Shown here one piece after another: positions 1 through 5,744 of a stretch of DNA of 5,799 nucleotides. Below the pieces are notes generated by a model that was not told where the DNA came from, did not search any database, and worked only from the letters and a program-made list of their open reading frames with translations. The stretch is from an uncultured Planctomycetales bacterium (GTDB taxonomy: Bacteria > Planctomycetota > Planctomycetia > Isosphaerales > Isosphaeraceae), in NCBI GenBank assembly GCA_937907525.1, contig CALCIB010000257.1, forward strand, positions 1 through 5,799. Direction: 5' to 3'. How positions within the stretch are numbered: position 1 is the stretch's first letter; each line of letters opens with the position of its first letter. A program made the translations under genes and the position numbers.

Positions 1-17
1 GCAACGCCGGTCGACCC

Positions 18-61
18 CTCATCCGGCCCTTCGGGCCACCTTCTCCCTCAAGGGGAGAAGG
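18..61 (-). repeat. Dispersed double-hairpin element, copy 1
   Basis: Two adjacent hairpins are visible. GGCCC (25-29) pairs with GGGCC (33-37) around a TTC loop, and CCTTCTCCC (39-47) pairs with GGGAGAAGG (53-61) around a 5-nt loop. On the minus strand the order is long hairpin, short GC hairpin, then GGATGAGGG. This is the same architecture as the element at 5633-5677, which lies on the other strand, so I call both copies of one dispersed intergenic repeat. Similar CCCTCTCCC...GGTGAGGG units are common between genes in several GC-rich bacterial groups. It lies about 70 bp beyond the stop codon of the 132-992 gene and could act as its terminator, though there is no T-tract. The family identity is from memory. 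Confidence 0.7.
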
Positions 62-131
62 CGATAACCGCCGCGGCCGAGGAGCGGTCACGGCATCTTG
101 AGCAAGCCTTGCGTCGAACATTACTGGCCGG

Positions 132-992
132 TCAGTGGGCGTGGCCGTGGCCGTCGTCGACGGCCTTCTCGGGGAGCCCCGCCGTCTTGGGCTGGTAGGG
201 ATAGGTTACGTCGTCGACCCACCACTCGTAGCCGCGCTTCCCCTCGGGGACGGCCCCCTTGATGACGGCCATCGCGTGCGCGTCGATCGGGACGGCGCGG
301 TCGTCCCGGTGTTCGTGTTCCTCGCCCTCCTCGCGCCGGGCGGGAAGCTCGGCGACGTGGACGTCGAACCGGGCGATGGCGACGACGGTGAGGTCTTCCT
401 TGCCCATCGTCTCGATGCCGTCGAAGACGATGGTGTTCTTCTCCGAGGCCTTCAGATCGGCCGAGAGTTGGCGGAGGCCGGCGTATTTCATCTCGGCCAT
501 GGCCGCCGCCTCCTGGCCGGTCTCCATCTGTTTGAGGTTCTCCTCGGGCGTGGTGGCGGCGCGAGTCGACGGATGAAGTCCGATCCAGTAGAGATCGGCC
601 AGCGGCCGGTCCTTGAGCATCCGGGCGTACTCGACGGCGAAGGCCGAGGCCCGGCGGCCGGTCAGGAAGTCCTGGACCGTCGTCACCGTGAAGATCGACA
701 GGCCGAAGACCAGGCCCAGGCCGACGCCGGCCCTGGCCAGGGTCCCGCCGGTGAGGACGTCGGGGTGGCGGCGGATCGCCCGGTCGGCCGACCATCCCAG
801 GGCGACGGCCGCCGCCGCGAACAGGTAGAAGAGCGGATGCGCGAAGCTCAGGCCGGCGAGCAGCCCGCAGATCACGGCGAACACGGCGCGGGTGCTGACG
901 GCCTGATACGTCGGAAACTCGTGTTCGACCACCGAGCGACGGAGCGTCGTCAGGTCGGCGGCGTCGGGGGTGGACTCTTGCTCGGTGGCCAC
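132..992 (-). CDS. Membrane-anchored hypothetical protein with His-rich C-terminus
   Basis: This 286-aa protein starts at GTG (990-992). A very good ribosome binding site, TGGAGGAG (1000-1007), lies 7 nt upstream and fixes the start. A polar N-terminus of about 34 residues is followed by hydrophobic segments at about 36-66 (two helices, or one long hairpin around His52-Pro53) and 87-104. The remaining 180 or so residues form a soluble domain with no motif I recognise, containing YWIGLHPSTR (135-144) and YEWWVDDVTYPY (255-266). Two His/acid-rich stretches stand out: EEGEEHEHRDD (221-231) and the extreme C-terminus GHGHAH (281-286). These could bind a metal, which is inference only. The region HPDVLTGGTLARAG followed by a helix (76-104) recalls the small membrane modules (DUF4190-like) frequent in planctomycetes, but I cannot confirm this. 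It is downstream of, and codirectional with, the 1126-1656 gene at 133 bp spacing, with a likely promoter of its own in that gap. Function unknown. Confidence 0.85.
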   Translation of the reverse strand: MATEQESTPDAADLTTLRRSVVEHEFPTYQAVSTRAVFAVICGLLAGLSFAHPLFYLFAAAAVALGWSADRAIRRHPDVLTGGTLARAGVGLGLVFGLSIFTVTTVQDFLTGRRASAFAVEYARMLKDRPLADLYWIGLHPSTRAATTPEENLKQMETGQEAAAMAEMKYAGLRQLSADLKASEKNTIVFDGIETMGKEDLTVVAIARFDVHVAELPARREEGEEHEHRDDRAVPIDAHAMAVIKGAVPEGKRGYEWWVDDVTYPYQPKTAGLPEKAVDDGHGHAH

Positions 993-1093
993 GAAAAAAC
1001 TCCTCCAGGCGCCCGGCCCCGGCGGGTCGGCGTCGCGAGGTTCGGGATGAGTGCGAAGATCGTCCGCGTCGCGGGCGCGCGTCGTGGCGTTCG

Positions 1094-1122
1094 AGGCTAA
1101 TCGACGCGCCCCCGATCGTCAA
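1094..1122 (-). promoter_or_regulatory. Predicted sigma70-like promoter for the 132-992 gene
   Basis: On the minus strand a -35 box TTGACG (1117-1122, five of six consensus bases) is followed by exactly 17 nt and a weaker -10 box TAGCCT (1094-1099, three of six). It begins four bases past the stop codon of the upstream membrane protein gene, where a promoter for the next gene would be expected. Transcription would start near 1087, giving a leader of about 95 nt before the GTG. The poor -10 match keeps confidence moderate. Confidence 0.45.
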
Positions 1123-1125
1123 GGA

Positions 1126-1656
1126 TCAGCGCGCCGCCAACGCCGCGGCGAGGCCCGATCCGGGGACCAGCACCCACGCCGCCAGCCCCGCGGCGATCCA
1201 GAACAGACCCAGGGCCCAGCCGGTGACGTTGGTCCACGACCAATCCCGCCCGTTCGGTCCCGCCCGCAATCCGGCGAGCGTCACCGCCAGGATGATCAGC
1301 CCCATCGTCCGGGGGCCCAGCGGGGTGGCCCAGTCGAGGTCCTTCAGACCGCCGTCGGCGACCGCCACGAGGTTGAAGATCCAGATCAAGAGGCCGCCGG
1401 TGGTCCAGATCAACTCGCCCAGGCCGCCGCCGAGCTTCCCCGAGCGGGCCACGACGACCGGGCCGACGAGGGCGAGGCAGCCGGCGACGGTCGCCAGGCT
1501 GGAGACCAGCCGAGCCGGCGGCCACGCCAGCATCCCCTTGTGGACCAGGAGGCCGAGGCCCCAGCCGACCGCCCCGACCAACAGGAGCGTCGTGACGACG
1601 GGATGCGCGGGGCTCGCGGACTGGGCGCCGCCCCCGGAGGTGCGTTTCGGTGGCAT
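1126..1656 (-). CDS. Small polytopic membrane protein, function unknown
   Basis: This 176-aa protein runs from ATG at 1654-1656 to TGA at 1126-1128. About five hydrophobic segments are visible, at residues 19-37, 50-70, 82-100, 116-130 and 144-164. They are linked by short loops with few charges, after an 18-residue polar N-terminus (PPKRTSGGG...). The third segment (LIWTTGGLLIWIFNLVAVA) is rich in aromatic residues. I see no catalytic or transport signature, so it is best called a conserved-type inner-membrane protein. No convincing Shine-Dalgarno precedes the ATG: only CCTC is adjacent, and a GAGGAATGC-like stretch lies too far upstream. The start is therefore the least certain part. It lies 177 bp behind the adaptor gene, with a stem-loop in between. 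A role beside the adaptor is possible but not shown. Confidence 0.75.
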   Translation of the reverse strand: MPPKRTSGGGAQSASPAHPVVTTLLLVGAVGWGLGLLVHKGMLAWPPARLVSSLATVAGCLALVGPVVVARSGKLGGGLGELIWTTGGLLIWIFNLVAVADGGLKDLDWATPLGPRTMGLIILAVTLAGLRAGPNGRDWSWTNVTGWALGLFWIAAGLAAWVLVPGSGLAAALAAR

Positions 1657-1781
1657 GAGGTTCGTCGCGGCGGCTTCACCGAGGAATGCGTCGAGGGCCG
1701 GGCTCGCCAGGCGGGAGCCGACGGAAGGCGGCCTCGATCCACTCCGTTCATCGGTTCGCCGCCGGCCGGGGCGTGAGCGCG

Positions 1782-1820
1782 GCGGGACGATCGATCCCTG
1801 GAATTCGATCGTCGTCCCGC
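1782..1820 (-). terminator. Stem-loop just downstream of the adaptor gene
   Basis: ACGATCGA (1787-1794) pairs perfectly with TCGATCGT (1805-1812). GCGGG (1782-1786) pairs with CCCGC (1816-1820) across a 3-nt bulge, giving 13 base pairs around a 10-nt loop. An alternative register pairs GCGGGACGA (1782-1790) with TCGTCCCGC (1812-1820). It begins 13 nt after the adaptor stop codon, a usual place for a terminator or mRNA-stabilising hairpin. No T-run follows on the minus strand, so intrinsic termination is uncertain, and the palindrome could instead bind a protein or be recognised as DNA. Confidence 0.45.
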
Positions 1821-1833
1821 GCGGCCGTCGCGA

Positions 1834-3327
1834 TCAGCGCAACGCGGCGACCGGGCTCTCCAACGGGACCGCCGCGGGAGGCTCGGACGGCTCGGCGACG
1901 GCGGGCTGCTCGTCCAGGTCGTCGGCCACCTCGTCGACCCTGGGGTTGAGGACCACCTGCTCCCCCTCCTCCAACCCCCGCGCGACTTCCAGCAGATCGT
2001 GGGTCGCCTGGCCCGACTCGATCCGACGCTTCTCAAGCCTTTCGCCCCCCCGGCGCATGACGTAGCAGTATTCGGCGCCTTGCTCGGTCGTCACCGCCTC
2101 GACGGGGACCGCCAGGACGTCGCTCGCCGACGGCATGCTCAGCTCGATCCGCGCCGTCATTCCCGGCATCAGCTCGCGATCGACCGCCTCGTCGATCGTC
2201 ACGATCCCCTCGAAGTAGCGGACGTCGTGACGCCACTCCATGATCGGCAACGGCGCGATCGAGCGGACCCGGCCGCTGAGCGACACGTCGGGGGCCCCCT
2301 CCAGGGCGATCCGGGCCCTCATCCCCTTCTTGACGCGGTCGACGACCGACTCGTGCAGCATCGCCACGACCTCCATGTGTTCGAGGTCCGGCAGATAAAA
2401 CAAATGCTGCTTCTGACGCACGGTGATCCCCGGCTCGATGACGATCGAGTGCCTCGGATCGTTGGCGTAGATGACGTAGCCGTCGTGCGGCGCGCGGATC
2501 GTGCAGTTCGCCACCTGCTTCTCCAACGTCGCCAACCGCTCCAGGTTCCGGGCCAGGTTGACGTCCTGATAGCGGAGCTGCGACTGCTTGGACCGGGCCG
2601 CGCCCTCCAGTTGGCGGATCATCTTCCGGGCGGTGAACTGCTCGAACACGTGGCGGTCGCCGCGGGCCTTCTTAAGGGCGACGTCGGCCTTGTCGAAGTT
2701 CTGGGTCTCGGTCTTCAGGACGCTCAGGGAGACGTACCCCTTGTCCTGCATGCGAGTGGCCCAGTCCAGTCGGTCGCGGCTGCGGCTCACCTCGGACTCG
2801 GCCAGGGCGATGAGGCGTTCGTGGTCCTTGAGGGCCTCCTTCATGGTCCCGTCGCGATATTCGTCGACGGCCATGGTGGCGACCTCGAAATCCAGCTCGG
2901 CCCGGCGGTGGTCGGCCCGCGAACGCTCGACGGTCATCGTCTGCTGGCGAACGAGTTCTTCGTAGTCGGACGAGTCGAGCGTCGCCAGGACCTCGCCGGC
3001 CTTCACTCGCGCGCCGTCGGGGACGACCGTCAAGAGCGTCGTCGAGCCGCCGGCCGCCAGACCCCGGCCGGCGACGCCGATCCCGATCCGTTGCAGCTCG
3101 CAGTCGATCACCGTCCGCTTGGAACTCTCCAGATGGCCCTGGGTGGTCATCGAGCCCTCCAGCACCGTCCGCCCCACCGGCGCGAGCCGGTACTTCCGAA
3201 CCAGGTCCCTGGGGGCCCCGCGCCCCGGCAAACGACACCCGTTCCCGTAAGCCCAGTACGAGATTCCAGCCGCGGCGATGATCGCGGCCGTCATCCACGA
3301 CGACCGGATTTTCCTGGTGGCGGACAT
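1834..3327 (-). CDS. HlyD/RND-type periplasmic adaptor (membrane fusion protein)
   Basis: This 497-aa subunit would bridge an inner-membrane transporter and an outer-membrane channel in an efflux or secretion complex. An N-terminal anchor helix (about 11-27) is followed by the first half of a lipoyl/barrel-sandwich fold (VPDGARVKAGEVLATLDSSD, 102-121). A long heptad-rich coiled-coil hairpin spans about 122-272. The second lipoyl half is CTIRAPHDGYV (275-285). A beta-barrel covers about 314-395 (YLPDLEHMEVVAMLHESVV, then LMPGMTARIEL), and the membrane-proximal domain about 400-462 (VLAVPVEAV ... GLEEGEQVVLNP). An acidic, Pro-rich tail of about 30 residues follows. Length and domain order fit the family. 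The reading frame opens TTGATG. I chose the ATG at 3325-3327 because AGGAG (3336-3340) lies 8 nt upstream, against 5 nt for the TTG. Cys31 is not in a convincing lipobox. No ABC permease, RND pump or TolC-like gene lies in the window, so the substrate is unknown. It is transcribed from the promoter at 3537-3565 and may be translationally coupled to the small ORF ending at 3327. Confidence 0.93.
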   Translation of the reverse strand: MSATRKIRSSWMTAAIIAAAGISYWAYGNGCRLPGRGAPRDLVRKYRLAPVGRTVLEGSMTTQGHLESSKRTVIDCELQRIGIGVAGRGLAAGGSTTLLTVVPDGARVKAGEVLATLDSSDYEELVRQQTMTVERSRADHRRAELDFEVATMAVDEYRDGTMKEALKDHERLIALAESEVSRSRDRLDWATRMQDKGYVSLSVLKTETQNFDKADVALKKARGDRHVFEQFTARKMIRQLEGAARSKQSQLRYQDVNLARNLERLATLEKQVANCTIRAPHDGYVIYANDPRHSIVIEPGITVRQKQHLFYLPDLEHMEVVAMLHESVVDRVKKGMRARIALEGAPDVSLSGRVRSIAPLPIMEWRHDVRYFEGIVTIDEAVDRELMPGMTARIELSMPSASDVLAVPVEAVTTEQGAEYCYVMRRGGERLEKRRIESGQATHDLLEVARGLEEGEQVVLNPRVDEVADDLDEQPAVAEPSEPPAAVPLESPVAALR

Positions 3328-3491
3328 CAAGAGGACTCCTGGGGCCGCTTGGGAGGGAGGACGCGCCGCGGAGGGTCCCCGGCGCGTTCATCGGGCGGGA
3401 GAAGCCGGATCGGGACGACGTCCCCATCCGGGAGGGAAGGCGAGGCCGGCGATCGAGCCTTAAGCATATCGGCCCCGGCCGACTCGACCAA
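3327..3491 (-). CDS. Possible small leader ORF coupled to the adaptor gene
   Basis: A 54-codon frame starts at TTG (3489-3491), 8 nt after a strong AAGGAG (3500-3505), and lies wholly inside the predicted leader transcript. Its TGA (3327-3329) shares one base with the adaptor's ATG in a TGATG arrangement, and the adaptor's ribosome binding site lies within its last codons. That is the usual geometry of translational coupling. The peptide begins with VESAGADMLKARS after the start residue and later becomes Pro/Arg-rich (LLPPDERAG, LPPKRPQESS), with no membrane segment or domain I know. The open frame extends back to 3557, but a GTG start there would fall inside the promoter spacer, so the long form is unlikely. 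It may be non-coding leader with a chance open frame. Confidence is low. Confidence 0.3.
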   Translation of the reverse strand: MVESAGADMLKARSPASPSLPDGDVVPIRLLPPDERAGDPPRRVLPPKRPQESS

Positions 3492-3536
3492 GAGGCGGAC
3501 TCCTTGCACGCCGGAATGATCGACGGCCTTCCGGGG

Positions 3537-3565
3537 ATTGTACAACAATAATTCCACAGACTCAA
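3537..3565 (-). promoter_or_regulatory. Predicted sigma70-like promoter of the adaptor gene
   Basis: On the minus strand, -35 TTGAGT (3560-3565, four of six consensus bases) is followed by a 17-nt AT-rich spacer and -10 TACAAT (3537-3542, five of six). This is the most AT-rich patch in a GC-rich window, which strengthens the call. Transcription would start near 3530, leaving a leader of about 200 nt before the adaptor ATG, long enough for post-transcriptional control. No operator can be assigned with confidence. Confidence 0.6.
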
Positions 3566-3716
3566 GTCCAAAACGGATCGCGACGCGGTTGGCTTTCGAT
3601 CTCGGCCGTCGGCGACGGCCCCGCCCGAGCCGCGGCCGACGTGGAAAAACAAGCGGTCGGATTTTCCGCGAGGGCCTGTAAGAACCGGATGCCGCGTGCG
3701 TCGTCTAGTTAGGAAA

Positions 3717-3753
3717 GCCCCCGAGCGGTCGGTAGCGACGCCACGGCGGGGGC
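3717..3753 (+). promoter_or_regulatory. Stem-loop in the probable 5' UTR of the 3763 gene
   Basis: A perfect 7-bp inverted repeat, GCCCCCG (3717-3723) with CGGGGGC (3747-3753), encloses a nested 4-bp stem, GTCG (3728-3731) with CGAC (3736-3739). It ends 9 nt before the first ATG at 3763 and occupies the place where a ribosome binding site for that ATG should be. It could act as a translational control element or an upstream terminator, or simply reflect GC-rich sequence. It also argues that translation begins at a later ATG. Confidence 0.35.
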
Positions 3754-3762
3754 CGGGCACGC

Positions 3763-4416
3763 ATGATGGTGGACAGGCTCCTTCCCAAGCAGAGGTCGAT
3801 GATGAATCACCGCAACCGCCTGACCACGACTTTCCTCGGAACCCGCGCGACGACGGTCGAGCCGCTCCGCGTGCCGGCCTACCGAGTCGGCGAGTTTCTC
3901 GCCGACGGCCGGGACCGCTGGCCCGAGGGCGCCCAGTATTGCTACGGCTCCACGGGTCACGAACTGACGTTGTTCGTCCCCTCCCCGTCGTCGGAACTGG
4001 TCGCCGGCGTCCGCCGCGGCCAGGTCCGGCTGGCGCTCAGCGACGCCGGCCCGGTCTTCTTCCTCGCCTATCATCTCGACGGCTTGCCGGGATGGGCGGA
4101 CGTCCCCTACTGCTGGCACGTTCAGCCTCGCGACGGCCGCGCCACGCCCCCGGTGGAGATCGAGGCCGGCCCCGAATATCGCGCGCTGTTCTGGATCTCG
4201 TTGGTCGGCGCCGACGACGGCTTGATCCACGCCCAACGCGGGGTGACGTTGAACCCCGAATTCACCGGCGAGTTGCATCGAGCGATCCGAAGCCAGGCCG
4301 GCGCCCCGTTCGACTCCACGGAATGCGTGTTGGCGGTCGCCGAGGTCGGCCGGCTTCGCCCCGACGCCGCCCGCCGCCTGGAAGCCGCCTACGCCTGGAC
4401 CGTCGGCAACGCCTGA
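3763..4416 (+). CDS. Uncharacterised soluble protein
   Basis: Up to 217 aa, with no signal peptide or membrane segment, so probably cytoplasmic. I do not recognise the family. The fold looks alpha/beta, and several stretches look well structured: YCYGSTGHELTLFVPSPSSE (59-78), VRLALSDAGPVFFLAYHL (88-105), VPYCWHV (114-120), ALFWISLVGADDGLIHAQRG (141-160) and NPEFTGELHRAI (164-175). The C-terminus is a helix (PDAARRLEAAYAW, 200-212). Cys60, Cys117, His119 and Cys188 are present, but nothing shows that they bind a metal or catalyse. Third-position GC is high throughout, supporting real coding. The start is uncertain: ATGs lie at 3763, 3766, 3799 and 3802. Only the last pair has a purine-rich AGAGG (3791-3795) at usable distance, giving a 204- or 205-aa form. 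Its 3' end overlaps the convergent glycosyltransferase gene by 28 bp. Confidence 0.8.
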   Translation: MMVDRLLPKQRSMMNHRNRLTTTFLGTRATTVEPLRVPAYRVGEFLADGRDRWPEGAQYCYGSTGHELTLFVPSPSSELVAGVRRGQVRLALSDAGPVFFLAYHLDGLPGWADVPYCWHVQPRDGRATPPVEIEAGPEYRALFWISLVGADDGLIHAQRGVTLNPEFTGELHRAIRSQAGAPFDSTECVLAVAEVGRLRPDAARRLEAAYAWTVGNA

Positions 4417-5585
4417 CCCCCCTCGTCGAAGCCGAGCACGGCCGTCCACAGGGCGTCGTAGCGTCCGACCATCCGGGCCGTCGAGAACGACTCCGCCGCG
4501 CGTCGTCGCCCCGCCGCCCCCATCCGGGCCGACGCCTCGCGGTCGGCCGCGGCCGCGACGATCGCCCTCGCCATCGCCTCGGGATCGCGCGGCGGCGCGA
4601 CCCAGCCGGTGCGGCCGGGCGCGACCAGTTCGTCGACCCCCTCGACGCTCGTCGCGACCACCGGAAGCCCGGCCGCCATCGCCTCCAGCACCACGTTCGG
4701 CATCCCCTCCCAACGCGCCGCGTGGATTAAAAGATCGGCCGCGCGCATCAAGGTCGGAACGTCGTCGCGACGACCCAGAAGCCGGACCCGACTCGACAGC
4801 ACCGGTCGCGCGGCGATCTCGGCCTCCAGTCGACCGCGCAACGCGCCCTCGCCGACGATCGCCAACCGCAACCCCGGCGCGCCCATCGACGCCCGCGCGA
4901 CCGCCTCCAGCAAGTCGAACAACCCCTTCTGTTCGTCGAGCCGACCGACCGCCAACGCGAGGAAGGCGTCTTCCGAAAAGCCCAGCGCCGCGCGATCCGC
5001 GGGGGGGACGTCGAATCGTTCCAGATCGACGCCATTGGGGATGACGGTCAGGCGATCCGGGGCCAGCCTTCCCCGCTCCACGCTGAACCGCCGCACCGCC
5101 TCGGACACGCAGACCGAACCGCAGCCCAGTCGACTGGTCAGTCGGTCAAGCGTCAGGTGCCACCCCTTGCGACGCTCGGCGACCCGCAGCCCGCCCAGCA
5201 CCCAGGGCGAGCCCGCCGCCGGCGCCGCCAGCCGCGTCAGAACGTTGGCGTGAAAGAGGAAGCTCTGCGCGAGCAAGGGGCGGTGTCGTCGCAAGACCCC
5301 GGCCAACCCGACGACGCCCCGCGCCAGGCTTCGACGACCCAGCCCCAGACTCGCGACGGGAATCCCGGTGCCGCGGATCACGTCCGCCAGCGCGCCCTCG
5401 CCGCTGAGGTTGACGACCAAGGGCGACCAGCGGCGACGGTCCAGCCCCAGGGCCAGGCTCGTCAAGGCCCGCTCCGCGCCGCCGACGTCCAGGTCGGTGA
5501 TCACCAGCGCGACCGGCACGGGCCGATCCGGCCGCGGCCGTCGCGATCGGCCGACGGCTTCCAGGCGTCGCTTGAGGCTTCGCAC
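4389..5585 (-). CDS. GT-B glycosyltransferase (GT4-like)
   Basis: A sugar transferase of about 398 aa, with an architecture typical of family 4 enzymes that use nucleotide-activated sugars to build surface polysaccharide, LPS-type or glycolipid chains. The N-terminal acceptor domain begins VALVITDLDVGGAERA (25-40), with the Gly-rich loop, and includes SFLFHANVLTRLA (108-120). The donor domain carries VIPNGVDLERF (181-191), AVGRLDEQKG (212-221), IVGEG (243-247) and LGRRDDVPTLMRAADLLI (270-287). The EX7E motif EGMPNVVLE (Glu293/Glu301) is followed by AGLPVVATSVEGVDELV (305-321). All key elements are intact. There is no membrane segment, so it is probably a cytoplasmic or peripheral enzyme. The open frame runs up to 5753, but those extra residues are read through the repeat element, so I take GTG at 5583-5585. 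A GTG at 5517-5519 (376 aa, starting MPVALVITDLD) is a real alternative; neither has a clear Shine-Dalgarno. No other polysaccharide gene is in view, so donor and acceptor are unknown. Confidence 0.9.
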   Translation of the reverse strand: MRSLKRRLEAVGRSRRPRPDRPVPVALVITDLDVGGAERALTSLALGLDRRRWSPLVVNLSGEGALADVIRGTGIPVASLGLGRRSLARGVVGLAGVLRRHRPLLAQSFLFHANVLTRLAAPAAGSPWVLGGLRVAERRKGWHLTLDRLTSRLGCGSVCVSEAVRRFSVERGRLAPDRLTVIPNGVDLERFDVPPADRAALGFSEDAFLALAVGRLDEQKGLFDLLEAVARASMGAPGLRLAIVGEGALRGRLEAEIAARPVLSSRVRLLGRRDDVPTLMRAADLLIHAARWEGMPNVVLEAMAAGLPVVATSVEGVDELVAPGRTGWVAPPRDPEAMARAIVAAAADREASARMGAAGRRRAAESFSTARMVGRYDALWTAVLGFDEGGQALPTVQA

Positions 5586-5591
5586 GTTATA
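5586..5591 (-). promoter_or_regulatory. Possible -10 box upstream of the glycosyltransferase
   Basis: TATAAC on the minus strand matches five of six consensus -10 bases and is AT-rich in a GC-rich setting, but no -35 box is seen at 16-18 nt. It abuts the GTG at 5585. If it is functional, transcription would start at or just inside that codon, favouring either leaderless translation or the GTG at 5519. Confidence 0.25.
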
Positions 5592-5632
5592 ATCGCCCGT
5601 AACCAGAAGTGGACACCGCCAAGCATTCCGTC

Positions 5633-5677
5633 CCCTCTCCCACCGGGAGAGGGCAGCCGCGCGGCGGCGGGTGAGGG
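5633..5677 (+). repeat. Dispersed double-hairpin element, copy 2
   Basis: CCCTCTCCC (5633-5641) pairs perfectly with GGGAGAGGG (5645-5653) around an ACC loop. It is followed by a GC hairpin, GCCGC (5656-5660) with GCGGC (5661-5665), and then GGTGAGGG (5670-5677). The layout matches the element at 18-61 in the opposite orientation. It lies about 50 bp upstream of the glycosyltransferase start. It explains why the open frame reaching 5753 is artefactual at its N-terminus. Confidence 0.75.
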
Positions 5678-5744
5678 TCGCGGCGCTTCGGAGCGAGCGT
5701 CGGTTCGGCATGACGCAATCCCAGAGCGTATCCCGAGGCGCGAT

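Larger units (their letters stand above)
3328..3762. other. Divergent intergenic region between the adaptor and the 3763 gene
   Basis: This is the only stretch over 300 bp without a secure gene. From left to right it holds the adaptor leader with its possible small ORF (3328-3530) and the adaptor promoter (3537-3565). Next come a GC hairpin, GGCCGTC (3604-3610) with GACGGCC (3614-3620), and a looser inverted repeat, CGTGGAAAA (3640-3648) with TTTTCCGCG (3662-3670), one pair of which is a wobble. Last is the GCCCCCG/CGGGGGC hairpin (3717-3753) before the plus-strand gene. I see no convincing plus-strand promoter; TGTAAG and TAGTTA near 3680-3710 are weak -10 lookalikes without a matching -35 box. 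No tRNA or known riboswitch core is apparent. Confidence 0.6.

Noticed and set aside
123..136. 14-bp near-palindrome ACTGGCCGGTCAGT at the stop of the 132-992 gene
   Set aside because: It has no loop, contains one wobble pair and overlaps the coding end. It is too short to separate from chance in GC-rich sequence.
121..1122. 333-aa minus-strand frame overlapping the 132-992 gene, and the 321-aa plus-strand frame at 135-1100
   Set aside because: Both are Arg/Pro- or Gly/Asp/Val-rich shadows without motifs. The 286-aa frame has transmembrane segments, an ideal GGAGGAG site and balanced composition.
1999..3519. Plus-strand open frame of 506 aa across the adaptor gene
   Set aside because: Low-complexity, rich in Arg, Asp, His and Pro, with no domain. 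It is antisense to a gene with full HlyD domain order and a good ribosome binding site. Long shadow frames are expected at this GC content.
3492..3557. GTG start at 3557 giving a 76-aa small protein
   Set aside because: The GTG lies inside the spacer of the predicted promoter and has no ribosome binding site. Only the shorter form from 3491 remains plausible.
3660..3760. Riboswitch or structured ncRNA before the 3763 gene
   Set aside because: A hairpin is present, but I could match no known riboswitch core, and no plus-strand promoter is evident.
3696..4730. Long plus- and minus-strand frames (344 and 334 aa) across the 3763-4416 gene
   Set aside because: Extremely Arg/Gly/Pro-rich, and they run across the ends of two genes with better coding character.
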